From Verrucomicrobiota bacterium (lineage in GTDB: Bacteria > Verrucomicrobiota > Verrucomicrobiia > Opitutales > Opitutaceae), in contig JACRQG010000026.1 in NCBI GenBank assembly GCA_016222805.1, positions 21,953-85,952 on the forward strand: 64,000 nt of DNA, given 5' to 3'. The position numbers and the translations under genes were made by a program. The notes beneath the pieces were generated by a model. That model made no database searches, was not told the DNA's origin, and worked only from the letters and a program-made list of their open reading frames with translations. Positions 35,867-45,600 of this stretch are shown piece after piece (position 1 is the stretch's first letter; each line of letters begins with the position of its first letter).

Positions 35867-36592
35867 TCAGTCACGGCGCCGGCCTCCCGGCTGCAGCCGC
35901 CGGCAGACTTCGACGGCCTCCCCCTCCTTGCCAGACGGGATCGGCACCACCACGTCGGTGCTCGTGCGGCTGTGCCGGTTCGGCGAGGAGTAGGTAATCG
36001 ACAGCTGCTTCGGCGGCCCCTCGTAGAGTTCGCACTCTTCGAGGGTGTTGCCCCAGCCCCGCCAGACGTGTAGTTCCGTGCCGATCAGAAGCGCGCTCGC
36101 ACTGATGCGTACTTCGGGCGGGCCGGCACGATCACGGCGCGCCCGGGCCCGCGAAGTCGCCCAAGAGACCAGCCAGCACAGCAGCCACACCACCAGCAGG
36201 ACGATCCCCGTGGCGACGCCGGCTCCGCGGTCGATCGCGTAGGTAATGACGGTCGCAAGCGCCATCAGCGCGGCGGTGATGCCGAGCAGGAGGCGGCGCA
36301 TGTCGGCCTGGCGCTTCCGTTCGCCCTGGGAAAAGGTCTTCCACTCCCCCGCTGTGTAATTCCACCGGGCGAGCAGGCCGCGCCCCGACACCAGCTCGCG
36401 GCGGAATCGATCGCGGCTGTGAAACACGAAAGCGCAGATGAACGCCGTGAGCGCCATGACCGCACCGACGAAGGCCAGCGCGAAGCCGGCGTCTCCTAGC
36501 GCCTTGAGCACATCGGCGGCGATGAAGGGCGCGAAGGTCAGGACGGCGCCAATGAGGGTGAGAAAGAGGCAGACACGCACTCCGGTGCTCAT
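35867..36592 (-). CDS. Predicted four-helix membrane protein paired with the giant TPR protein
   Basis: 241 residues from the ATG at 36592. Hydrophobic segments lie near residues 6-28 (CLFLTLIGAVLTFAPFIAAD), 34-56 (GFALAFVGAVMALTAFICAF), 99-118 (LLLGITAALMALATVITYAI) and 122-145 (VATGIVLLVVWLLCWLVSWA). A soluble C-terminal domain follows (PEVRISASALLIGTELHVWRGWGNTLEECELYEGPPKQLSITYSS). This domain is like uncharacterised phage or genomic-island membrane proteins, but I cannot name the family. The gene precedes the 1530-residue protein by 39 bases on the same strand, so the pair is likely one operon. Confidence 0.65.
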   Translation of the reverse strand: MSTGVRVCLFLTLIGAVLTFAPFIAADVLKALGDAGFALAFVGAVMALTAFICAFVFHSRDRFRRELVSGRGLLARWNYTAGEWKTFSQGERKRQADMRRLLLGITAALMALATVITYAIDRGAGVATGIVLLVVWLLCWLVSWATSRARARRDRAGPPEVRISASALLIGTELHVWRGWGNTLEECELYEGPPKQLSITYSSPNRHSRTSTDVVVPIPSGKEGEAVEVCRRLQPGGRRRD

Positions 36593-37030
36593 AAGGGTTG
36601 CGTAAGGCGAATTGCTGTCTCCTGGATAACCGACTCGCCTGGGGACTGGCGAGAAAATGCCACGGGGCCGGCGCGCGGCGGCGCACCCCTCGTGCCCGTC
36701 GCCTCGTTCCGCGCGCTTGCGTCTCCTCCGGTGAACGGGTATCAGCCGAACCGGGCCTTTTCGCCCGATCCGGTTGCAGATCACCCTTCAGCACCCTGTT
36801 CCCGTTGCCCGGCACGCTCGACGCCGCCGGGGAGTGGCTTCGGTGACATCCTCAATCGCTGCCAGCACGGCTCGAGGTGAGGATCAACCCCTCGCGCTCG
36901 ATACGGCCGGAAAGCAATCGGCTGCACCTCATCCTCCGATTGCCGCCTCTCCTCGAGGCTGGCAGAGGTGCCGGCGGGGGCCGGTGGAGGAGAAATGGAC
37001 CGCGTGCGCGGAGGCAGTGAGGAGGCAACG
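36593..37030. other. Divergent intergenic region
   Basis: 438 bases between the minus-strand membrane-protein gene and a plus-strand gene. It must hold promoters for both. No CDS is supported. The last bases (GAGGAGGCAACG) form a strong Shine-Dalgarno sequence for the ATG at 37031. Confidence 0.4.
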
Positions 37031-37780
37031 ATGAAGACTTCAGGCACCCGCCCGCTGGCCATCGCGAGCGTCGGCCTCGGCGGCGGCTCGCTCGTTCTCT
37101 TCGGCTACTTCCTGCTTTTCGGCCCACCGTTCCCCTTCGCGATCGCCGATTCCGATCCCAAGCGCCTGGCCTTTGACGCCTTTCTCTGCCTCGTCTTCTT
37201 CACGCAACACAGCGCGATGATCCGACGCGGCGCCAAGGACTACCTGGCGAAACGAGTCTCGGAAGCCCGCGTCCCGGCTTTCTATTCGCTTGCCTCCGGC
37301 GTCTGCCTCCTGGCCCTCGTCCTCGCCTGGCAGCCCACCACCCGCTTTGTCTTTCACCTTCCAACCCCGGCTCGCTGGCTCTCGGGCTCCCTCGCCCTCC
37401 TCGCTGTTGCCGGCTTCGTCTGGGGCGCGCACTCCCTTCGCGGTTTTGACGTGTTTGGCACCCAACGACTGCAGGCGGATCTCCGCGCCATGAGCGCGCC
37501 ACCGGCCGTTTTCGTGGTGCGCGGCCCGTATCGGTACGTCCGGCACCCGCTCTATCTGTTCATGCTCCTGCTCATCTGGTCGACGCCGCGCCTGCCCTAC
37601 GACCAACTCCTGTTCAACGTGCTCTGGACCGTGTGGATCATCATCGGCACGAAGCTGGAAGAAAGGGACCTCCTCGCGGACTTCGGCCCGGCTTATCGAC
37701 AGTACCAGGCATCCGTGCCCATGCTCATGCCGTCTCCACGCGCCGTGCTTCGCCGGCAGCGCCCTTCCTTCGACAGCTGA
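37031..37780 (+). CDS. Isoprenylcysteine carboxylmethyltransferase/NnrU-type membrane protein
   Basis: 249 residues. The ATG at 37031 is fixed by GGAGG five bases upstream, the clearest Shine-Dalgarno in the window. Helices lie near residues 9-35, 48-66, 84-104, 115-138 and 190-215. The family C-terminal motif is complete: VVRGPYRYVRHPLYLFMLLL, followed by TKLEERDLLADFGPAYRQYQASVPMLMP. These residues bind S-adenosylmethionine in isoprenylcysteine and phospholipid N-methyltransferase relatives. A membrane-embedded methyltransferase is likely. The substrate is unknown, and a non-enzymatic NnrU-like member cannot be excluded. Confidence 0.8.
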   Translation: MKTSGTRPLAIASVGLGGGSLVLFGYFLLFGPPFPFAIADSDPKRLAFDAFLCLVFFTQHSAMIRRGAKDYLAKRVSEARVPAFYSLASGVCLLALVLAWQPTTRFVFHLPTPARWLSGSLALLAVAGFVWGAHSLRGFDVFGTQRLQADLRAMSAPPAVFVVRGPYRYVRHPLYLFMLLLIWSTPRLPYDQLLFNVLWTVWIIIGTKLEERDLLADFGPAYRQYQASVPMLMPSPRAVLRRQRPSFDS

Positions 37781-37888
37781 CACCCACTTGCTCCGGATCT
37801 TCGGCCTGGCCGCACGACTTTGAGTCCCGTTCACCCGAATCCTGTCAGGCTGCCCCAACCACCCTTCCGTTTCCTTCGTTGTACCCCC

Positions 37889-40138
37889 ATGGCTGCCACC
37901 ACCCGCCGCACCTTTCTAAAGCAGACCTCCTCCGCCGCCGTTCTCGCTTCCGCCGCCACACCCGGTTCCACGAGCGAGCCCTCGCCTGCCGCGGTTCCCT
38001 GGTACCGAAGGACGCTGCGGTGGGGCCAGACCAACATCACCGAAATCGACCCGCCGCGTTACGACATCGCGTGGTGGCGCCAGCACTGGAAACGTACCCG
38101 CACCCAGGGCGTGATCATCAACGCCGGCGGCATCTTTTCCTACTACCCAACGCGGATTACGTTCCACCGCCCGGCGCGCCAACTTGGCGAGCGCGACCTG
38201 TTCGGGGAACTCTGCCGCGCCGCCCACGACGAGGGACTCGTGGTGTTCGCCCGCATGGACTCCAACCGGGCCCACGAGGACCTCTATCGCGCCCACCCCG
38301 ACTGGTTCGCGTGTGACGCCGCGGGACGACCCCACAAGGCCGGCGATCTCTTCGTCACCTGCGTCAATGGTCCCTACTACGAGCAGCACATTCCCGCGAT
38401 CCTCCGGGAGATTGCGGAGCGCTATCGTCCCGAGGGCTTCACCGACAACAGCTGGAGCGGCCTGGGACGGGGCACCATTTGTCACTGCGAAAACTGCCGG
38501 CCGCGTTTCCGCGAGCGCAGCGGACGTGATCTTCCGGCGCGGAAGAACTGGGACGACGTTGCCTACCAGGAGTGGATCCGCTGGAACTATGATCGCCGCC
38601 TCGAGCTGTGGGACCTCAACAACCGCGTCACCCGCTCCGCCGGGGGCCCCGACTGCATCTGGTCCGGAATGATCAGCGGCTCGGTCGGCGCCTCGGCGGC
38701 CAGCTTCCGCGATGTGCGCGAGATCTCCCGCCGAGCCGAGATCCTGATGCTCGATCACCAGGCGAGACGGGACGACAGCGGCTTCCAGCACAACGGCGAT
38801 GCCGCCAAGCGTCTGCACGGCGTCCTCGGCTGGGAGAAGCTGATTCCCGAGAGCATGGCGATGTACCAGGCCGGCAGGCCCGCTTTCCGCCTGGCCAGCA
38901 AGCCGGCGGCGGAGGCCCGGCTATGGATGCTCGACGGGATCGCGGGCGGGTTGCAGCCGTGGTGGCACCACGTCGGGGCCTATCACGAGGATCGCCGGAT
39001 GTACCGCACCGCCGAGCCGATCTACCGCTGGCACGAAGCCCACGCCGCGTACCTCGTGAATCGGGAACCCGTTGCCACCGTCGGCGTGGTCTGGTCGCAG
39101 GCCAACCACGATTTCTTCGGGCGCGACGACGCTGAATCCCTGGTGGAGGCCCCGTGGCGGGGAATCACCCAGGCGCTCCTGCGGGCCCGGATTCCCTACC
39201 TGCCCATTCACGCCGACGATCTTGCGCGCCAGGCCGCCGGATTGTCCGCCCTGATCCTGCCCAACGTGGGCGCCATGTCCGACTCCCAGTTGGCGGAGGT
39301 GCGACGGTTCGTCACAAACGGCGGCGGTTTGCTGGCGACCGGCGAAACCTCTCGCTACGGCGAACGCGGGGAACCACGGTCCGACTTCGGACTGGCCGAC
39401 CTGCTGGGGGCCCATGCGGGCAAGATGCCCCGCGCGGGAGACACTACCCACACGTACCTCCGCCTGGTGCCCGAACGCCGCGCCGCGGTCGACGGCCCGC
39501 GCGCGGGCAACGAACCGCCGGCCTTGCAGCCGCGACACGAGATTCTCCGCGGTTTCGAGGAGACGGACCTCCTGCCGTTCGGCGGAACGCTCGGCTCCCT
39601 GCGCGTGGAACCATCGGCGCAGGTTCTGGCCACCTTCGTGCCAGCCTTTCCCCTCTATCCCCCCGAAACAGCCTGGATGCGCACGCCGACCACCGACCTT
39701 CCCGGTCTGGTCGTCCACCAACCTCCGGGCGGCGGCAGGGTCGCCTACCTGCCGGCCGATCTCGATCGGCGATTCGCCCAGGACAACCTGCCCGATCACG
39801 GCGACCTCCTGGCGAATCTCGTCCGCTGGGTGGCCCGCCACCGCCTGCCTCTCTCCGTCGAGGGAGCCGGACTGGTCGACTGCCATCTCTACCGCCAGGG
39901 TGAACGGCGGATCCTGCATCTAGTGAACCTCACCAGCGCGGGTACCTGGCGCGCGCCCGTGGACGAGCTCATTCGCATTGGGCCGCTTCGGGTCCGCCTG
40001 CAACGCTCCGATCGTTCCCAGCCGCCTCGAATCCGATTGCTCGTGGCCAGAAAGGACCTCGCCGTGCAGGCGGCGGGTGGTTGGTGTGAGTTCGAGGTGC
40101 CTGAGATCCTGGACCACGAGGTGGTCGTGATTGAATGA
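37889..40138 (+). CDS. Tat-exported glycoside-hydrolase-like protein with beta-galactosidase trimerisation-type domain
   Basis: 749 residues from the ATG at 37889. The N-terminus is a twin-arginine signal (MAATTRRTFLKQTSSAAVLA). A TIM-barrel part follows (NAGGIFSYYPTRITFHRPAR, RMDSNRAHEDLYRAHPDWFA, GFTDNSWSGLGRGTICHCENCRPRF). Trp/Asp/Cys-rich segments around CHCENC suggest a structural metal or disulfide site. From about residue 405 a beta-galactosidase trimerisation-like domain begins (VATVGVVWSQANHDFFG, LSALILPNVGAMSDSQLAEVRRFVTNGGGLLATGET). The whole resembles hypothetical glycosyl-hydrolase families seen in Verrucomicrobiota; no family number is assigned. Probable catalytic acids cannot be chosen safely. 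It faces the S8 protease gene. Confidence 0.75.
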   Translation: MAATTRRTFLKQTSSAAVLASAATPGSTSEPSPAAVPWYRRTLRWGQTNITEIDPPRYDIAWWRQHWKRTRTQGVIINAGGIFSYYPTRITFHRPARQLGERDLFGELCRAAHDEGLVVFARMDSNRAHEDLYRAHPDWFACDAAGRPHKAGDLFVTCVNGPYYEQHIPAILREIAERYRPEGFTDNSWSGLGRGTICHCENCRPRFRERSGRDLPARKNWDDVAYQEWIRWNYDRRLELWDLNNRVTRSAGGPDCIWSGMISGSVGASAASFRDVREISRRAEILMLDHQARRDDSGFQHNGDAAKRLHGVLGWEKLIPESMAMYQAGRPAFRLASKPAAEARLWMLDGIAGGLQPWWHHVGAYHEDRRMYRTAEPIYRWHEAHAAYLVNREPVATVGVVWSQANHDFFGRDDAESLVEAPWRGITQALLRARIPYLPIHADDLARQAAGLSALILPNVGAMSDSQLAEVRRFVTNGGGLLATGETSRYGERGEPRSDFGLADLLGAHAGKMPRAGDTTHTYLRLVPERRAAVDGPRAGNEPPALQPRHEILRGFEETDLLPFGGTLGSLRVEPSAQVLATFVPAFPLYPPETAWMRTPTTDLPGLVVHQPPGGGRVAYLPADLDRRFAQDNLPDHGDLLANLVRWVARHRLPLSVEGAGLVDCHLYRQGERRILHLVNLTSAGTWRAPVDELIRIGPLRVRLQRSDRSQPPRIRLLVARKDLAVQAAGGWCEFEVPEILDHEVVVIE

Positions 40139-40164
40139 CTGGCACCGTTACCGGGTCGTGTGGT

Positions 40165-40194
40165 GCCCAGTGCCGGACGTCCGGCAACACTGGC
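40165..40194. repeat. Inverted repeat between convergent genes
   Basis: CAGTG (40168-40172) and CACTG (40188-40192) flank the palindrome CCGGACGTCCGG (40173-40184). It sits 27 bases after the glycoside-hydrolase-like stop and 72 before the protease stop. No T run follows on either strand, so a terminator role is uncertain. Confidence 0.3.
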
Positions 40195-40265
40195 TCGCCG
40201 GCCAGGAGCGGTTCCTCACCGAAAGCCCGGCAAGGCACCCCTTCCCACTTCTTGGGGAAGGCAGA

Positions 40266-42008
40266 CTAGCGCGAGCGAGCGCGGCCCATGAAGAAAAGCC
40301 ACATGCAGGCCACTCCCAGCAGGACCAGCAGCAGCGAACCTCCGGCATCGGGGAGGTACGCGGTCCCGCTCCACGCGATCCCGTAGTTCACCTCGGCATC
40401 CGAGCCGAAGGTATTGCTCCCATACACCACCTCGATACCATACTGCGAAGTCCGCGGCAGCACGAACGAGAGCAGTTCACTCGTATTGTACAAGCTGGCC
40501 GACTCCGAGATCACGGTATTCGAGACCAGGTCGACGACGCGCAGGGTAAGATCCGCCTGCCCCAAATCCGCATAGGCGTCGTTGGCCGGGTTGTAGATGC
40601 GGTCGCGGAACCAGTTGAGCGAGACGTCAAACCGGGAGTTCGCCGCCAGGTAACCGCCAATGCGATACATATTGCTGCCGGACAGGTCGACATTGCCCAG
40701 ATCCCAACCGACATTCCCGACCAGGCCAAGATCTCCGCTGCCGAGCCCCGCCACATCGCGGGTGCCCGCGAGAAGGTACTGGTCGAAGGCACGATCCAGG
40801 TTGAGCCTGCCAGCCCCGCTCGCCCAATCGAGCGCCTGGGTGGTCACCACTCCCCCGAGGCCGTTGCCGTTGGCCACCTGGCCATTGCTCCATCCCGTAA
40901 TCCGATCGGCACTGTTCATCAGCACCGACTTGACCACCAGGGTGTCGCGCGACGCGGCATTCGACGCGAGACCGGCGGTGTTGTAGCTGGCGCTTTTCAC
41001 CAACGCGACGCCGCCGGCGACGATCGGGGCGGAGAAGCTCGTGCCTTGAATGTTCGTAGAATAGAAGGTCGGACCGCCCGAAGCGGCGGAACCGGGAAGG
41101 CTCGTATTGTTTCCACCGGTCTGGCCGCCGTAATACGCGGCCGTCAAGCGGTCACCCGGCGCTGCAAGGTCGACGGCGGCACGCACCCCGGAAATGGTCC
41201 CGTGCAACGGGTCGAAATAATCCTCTGGGCCACGACTGCTGAAGGTAGCCACCGCGTTGTAGGAGTTGTTACCTCCGTTGGTGAGCGCACCGACGGTGAT
41301 GGCGTTGTAGCCGGAGCCGGGGAAACCCACCGTGTTTGCCCCCGGCCCGGAGTTGCCCGCCGTAACCACGAAAGTCGTCTGCGAGAACTGGGCGGCATAC
41401 CCATCCATCCGCACCGCCCAGGAACTGCTTCCGGCTGGATCGGTCCCGCCCCAGCTGCTGTTGATCACGTCAGCGGTGCCGAAGTACGGCTGGTAGCCCC
41501 CATTGAGTGAATTCACATTGATCGAGAAGCTCGACGACCAGGCATTGCCGTTCCAATTCGTCGCAATCGCCCCGGACCTCAGGTCGGTTCCGTAGGCGAT
41601 GCCCTGCTGATAGGTGGCCGCCGTCGGTGACGTAGCCCGGCCTCCGATGATCTGCCCCACCCAGGTCGCATGGCGATCGAACAGATCGCCTGCGGTGCTG
41701 CCCCAAGCCGCGGCATCCTGGGCAAAGCTGGTCACGTGGCCGAGCGTGGAGTGCCCGCTCCAGATGTGCCCTGCTTCCACGTTGGCGGTAATGGTGCCTT
41801 GCCCCGTGAACCCGGCATTGTAGAACCGATTGGCGCCGACCAACGTGTTCACATTGGTGCCGCTGGTAAATGTCCCGGGTAGGTTGGTGACGATATCCGA
41901 CTGCCCAGGTTCGTCAAAAATGACCTGCGCCATGAGCGGAGAGACGGTGCCGGACGCGGCAACGGCAGTTGCAAGAAGGGCTGTGCGGAGCCAAACGTGG
42001 AATTGCAT
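40266..42008 (-). CDS. S8 subtilisin-like protease with VPDSG-CTERM-type sorting tail
   Basis: 580 residues from the ATG at 42008, with signal peptide MQFHVWLRTALLATAVAASG. The S8 core shows the His site DRHATWVGQIIGGR (usual HGTH), the oxyanion Asn region AGNSGPGANTVG and the Ser site QGTSFSAPIVAGG. The usual acidic site has Glu in VEAGHIWSGH rather than Asp. The tail LPDAGGSLLLVLLGVACMW followed by RARSR is an exosortase-type sorting signal of the VPDSG-CTERM class. The enzyme would be processed at the tail and held at the envelope. A longer frame reaches 42122, but its extension lacks a signal peptide. The GGGT repeat 125 bases upstream resembles that of the gene at 1-502. Confidence 0.85.
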   Translation of the reverse strand: MQFHVWLRTALLATAVAASGTVSPLMAQVIFDEPGQSDIVTNLPGTFTSGTNVNTLVGANRFYNAGFTGQGTITANVEAGHIWSGHSTLGHVTSFAQDAAAWGSTAGDLFDRHATWVGQIIGGRATSPTAATYQQGIAYGTDLRSGAIATNWNGNAWSSSFSINVNSLNGGYQPYFGTADVINSSWGGTDPAGSSSWAVRMDGYAAQFSQTTFVVTAGNSGPGANTVGFPGSGYNAITVGALTNGGNNSYNAVATFSSRGPEDYFDPLHGTISGVRAAVDLAAPGDRLTAAYYGGQTGGNNTSLPGSAASGGPTFYSTNIQGTSFSAPIVAGGVALVKSASYNTAGLASNAASRDTLVVKSVLMNSADRITGWSNGQVANGNGLGGVVTTQALDWASGAGRLNLDRAFDQYLLAGTRDVAGLGSGDLGLVGNVGWDLGNVDLSGSNMYRIGGYLAANSRFDVSLNWFRDRIYNPANDAYADLGQADLTLRVVDLVSNTVISESASLYNTSELLSFVLPRTSQYGIEVVYGSNTFGSDAEVNYGIAWSGTAYLPDAGGSLLLVLLGVACMWLFFMGRARSR

Positions 42009-42132
42009 GGGATTTGGAGGGAAGGACCGGCCACCCTCTCCAGCACCGCCCGAAGGGGGGTGTGCAGTGCATGGAAGACGGCGGAAACCGGTTCGGTTCC
42101 AGGCGAGCAGTCCGCACGCCAACTATCTACGT

Positions 42133-42162
42133 AATACTACCCCCATCGCTAGGTAGTTACCC
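42133..42162 (-). promoter_or_regulatory. Paired GGGT boxes upstream of the S8 protease gene
   Basis: On the minus strand: GGGTAACTAC (42162-42153), then GGGTAGTATT (42142-42133), two direct copies 20 bases apart (two helical turns), in an AT-rich patch, 125-155 bases before the ATG at 42008. The second copy continues ACGTAGAT, echoing TACTCGTGAT after the box at 527-536. It is a candidate activator site for exported, sorted proteins. The regulator is unknown. Confidence 0.4.
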
Positions 42163-42633
42163 ACCATCAACTTCACAGACTCGGGTGCCGGCGGCAATGA
42201 GGGCCCCTCCGCAGTGGCGGCGAAAGATGTAAACTCCGCCGACACCGGCGTAGGTACCTCGTAAGCTTGAGGCGAGCCAGGGTCCGCCCAGGGCCAATCG
42301 CAGAATTACCACGACGCGATTATCGGATAGGTAGGTCTGGAAGAAAGCTCGCGCCGGACATGCCGGGGCAGACGCCTCTCTTTCGTGCATCAGACGTCCG
42401 AACCAGGCCGGATCAAGGTGGATTCCCCGGGGTTCGCTCGCTCGAGCCCCCTTGCCAGAACGCGTATCGAGTCGACATCGCCTTAAACTGATCCGCGGCT
42501 CCGCCGGCTTCCGGCCCGTTCCCATTTGACGGACCGAAATTCCCTGCGTCGACGCGGCGGTCACGTGTCCGCATCCTATGCGGTTGCGCTGCGTCCCAGC
42601 GCAGGTTCGTCACCCGAAACCCGACACCGCACC
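42163..42633. other. Divergent intergenic region between protease and TonB receptor genes
   Basis: Roughly 470 bases without a supported gene, continuous with the protease upstream region. It must hold the receptor promoter. A weak TTGCCA at 42452-42457 has no matching -10 at the usual distance. Nothing else is seen. Confidence 0.4.
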
Positions 42634-45600
42634 ATGTCACTCCCGTGCCTTCCTTGCCGCCGCCGGCATCTGCCGGTCCTGACCATCGGCCTCGTCGCCT
42701 CGCTGCTGCCCGCCCTGCCGGCCCAAACCGCGCCCGCCGCCCCGACAACGACGAACCGCGATGACATCGTCCAGCTCTCTCCCTTCCAGGTCACCGCGAG
42801 CACCGATCGTGGCTACCATGCCTCGTCCACGATGTCCGGCACGCGGCTCAACTCCAAGATCGAGGACCTCGCCGCCTCCATCTCCGTCGTCACCAAGCAA
42901 CAGCTCCTCGATACGGCGGCCGTCGATATCAACGACGTGTTCATGTACGAGTCCAACACCGAGGGCATCTACCAATGGACGAGCTTCACGGTGGACCGCG
43001 GCAACGTGAGCGACGACGTCTCCGCCAATCCCCAGGGCGCCACCCGGATCCGCGGACTCACCTCCGCCAACATCGCGGTCGGCAGCTTCGGCACCACGCT
43101 GCCGATCGACATGTACAACGTCGACGCGGTCGAGATCTCCCGCGGGCCGAACTCGAGCATCTTCGGCCTCGGCAACACCGGCGGCGGCGTCAACATCATC
43201 GCCGCCAAGGCCATCCTCGGCCGCGAGTCGACCACCTTCACCACCCGCGCCGACAGCTACGGCGGCTACCGCGGCAGCCTCGACCTCAACCGCAACCTCC
43301 TCGACCAGCGCCTCGCCCTCCGGCTGATGGGCCTCTATGAGGAAAAGGGTTTCGTCCGGGAACCGTCCGCCGACGAGACCCGCCGGCTCCAGGCCGCGCT
43401 CACCTTCCGGCCCTTCCGCTCCACAACGCTCCGCGCCAGCTTCGAATCCTACCGGAATTTCAACAGCCGACCCAACTCCACCACTCCGCGCGACATGGTG
43501 TCGGACTGGCGCGCCAGCGGCAGCCCCACCTGGAATCCCCTGACACAGATGGTCCGCCTCGCCGACGGCACCACCATCGGTCCGGTCACCACCGCCAACG
43601 AAGCCACCCTCCTGCCCTACGGCATCGCCGCCACCGACACGGGTTTCACCGGCCGCCCGAGTTGGTACATCGACGGCGGCCAGGTGCAGCTCTACACCAT
43701 CAACCGGATGCCGGGCTCCACAGGCACGGGGCCCCAGAACATCGACGGCACCCTCCGCCTGCTCCAGAACGGCACGTTCTACACCCGCTACTCGGCCACC
43801 TACCCGCTGTTTCTCACCAAGGGCATCACCGACAAGTCCCTCTACGACTGGACCTCGGTCAATATGGCCGCGCCGAACTACTCGTGGATCAAGGGCGAAA
43901 CCGCCTCGGTCGAGTTGGAACAGTTCTTCCTGGACACCCCGCGCCAGAAGCTCGCCCTCCAGGCAGCCTGGCTCAAGGAGCGCACCGGAACCAACAGCCG
44001 CTCCTTTCTCGGCCAGACCGACGGCGGGCGCATGCAGGTCTTCATCGACATCAACGAGTACCTGCTCGACGGCACCCGCAACCCGTACTTCCTTCGTCCC
44101 TACGTCGGCGGCTCCGAACCGGCCTTCCGGAAGGCGCGCAACAACAACGAAAACTACCGGGGCACCCTCGCCTATGAGCTGAACCTCACCCGCGAAGGCG
44201 GCCTGCTTCGCTGGCTCGGCCGCAACCGCTTCGCCGGTTACGCCGAGTACCGCGAGATCTACGGCGGCAGCCTCGGGTACAAGGACACGATTTCGTCCAC
44301 CGAGGCCTGGATCAACTCGACCGCGTCGAACTTCAGCCGCAACGGCGCCTCCTACCGGGTCTACCCGCGCTACTTCGTCGGCGATGCCGTGGGCCAGAAC
44401 GTGGACTACGCCCCCACCCGCACGAGCGCCCCGACCGGCGACTACACCCTGCGCTACTACAACGGGGTCACCCAGCAGTGGATCAACGAGCCGGTCACCT
44501 TCAGCGAGTATTACTATGCCAACCGCCTCAACCGCCGCCTCCTCAGCACGCAGGGCGGGGTCTGGCAGGGCTTCTTCTGGAACGATCGGATCATCCCGAC
44601 CGCCGGCTACCGCAAGGACTTCAACCGCACCCGCGACGGCAACAGCGCCGGCGCTCCCAGCGCCACCACCAATGGTTTCTACGACATGACGCCGATGTAC
44701 TCCTTCGGCCAGTACGACTGGGTGGCCCAGCGCGGCAAGACCGACACCCAGGGTATCGTGGTGAAGGCGCTCTCGTGGCTCAGCGTGCACTACAACCAGG
44801 CCAACAGCTTCACCCCGGGCTCGCTCGCCTATGATGTCTACGGCCAGCCCCTCCCGGATCCCCAGGGGGAGACCAAGGACTACGGATTCCAGCTGAACCT
44901 GTTCAACAACCGTCTGACGATCCGCGCCACCCAGTACGAGACCCTCGACACGGGCCGGGGCTCGAGCGAAATCAACACGCTTGTCCAGCGCGCCATCCGG
45001 CTCGACGCCGACGGCAACGGCTCCGGCGGCGATCCCGATCTCGAGAGCTTCCTCGTCACCGAGCTCGCCAAGTCGAATCCGAGTCTCACCGGCACCGCCC
45101 TCGAGGCCGAGGTCCAGCGCCTGATGGGCGTCGATCCCAACTTCATCGACAGCCACCGGAACCGCACCCACGGCGACGGCAGCGATCAGGCCTCCCGCGG
45201 CAAGGAGATCGAAATCACCGCCAACCCCTCGCGTTTCTGGACCGTCCGCGGGTCCGTCACCCAGACGCAGGCGTTCAATGCCGCGATGTCGCCGAAGCTC
45301 CAGGAGTACATCAACCGGCGGTACAGCGTCTGGACCTCCATCCGGAGCCCCTTCGACGGTTCCTCCTACTGGAACGGCAACTACCGCGTGGGCAATCTCA
45401 CGCCGCAGGCCTGGTACCTCCAGAACCTGATCGCCGGGACCAAGCTCGCCGTCGCCAACCAGGGCAAGAAGAAGTCGCAGGTGCGGGAGTGGAAGGCCAA
45501 TTTCGTCACGAACTTCAAGCTGGCCGGTCTCACCGATCACCAGTGGCTCAAGCCACTCGATGTCGGCGGCGCGGTGCGCTGGGAGGACAAGGCTTCCATC

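Noticed and set aside
42637-45540. A 967-residue minus-strand open frame opposite the TonB receptor
   Set aside because: It is highly biased to Val, Gly, Ala and Glu with no family motif, and is explained by antisense codon structure of the receptor gene.
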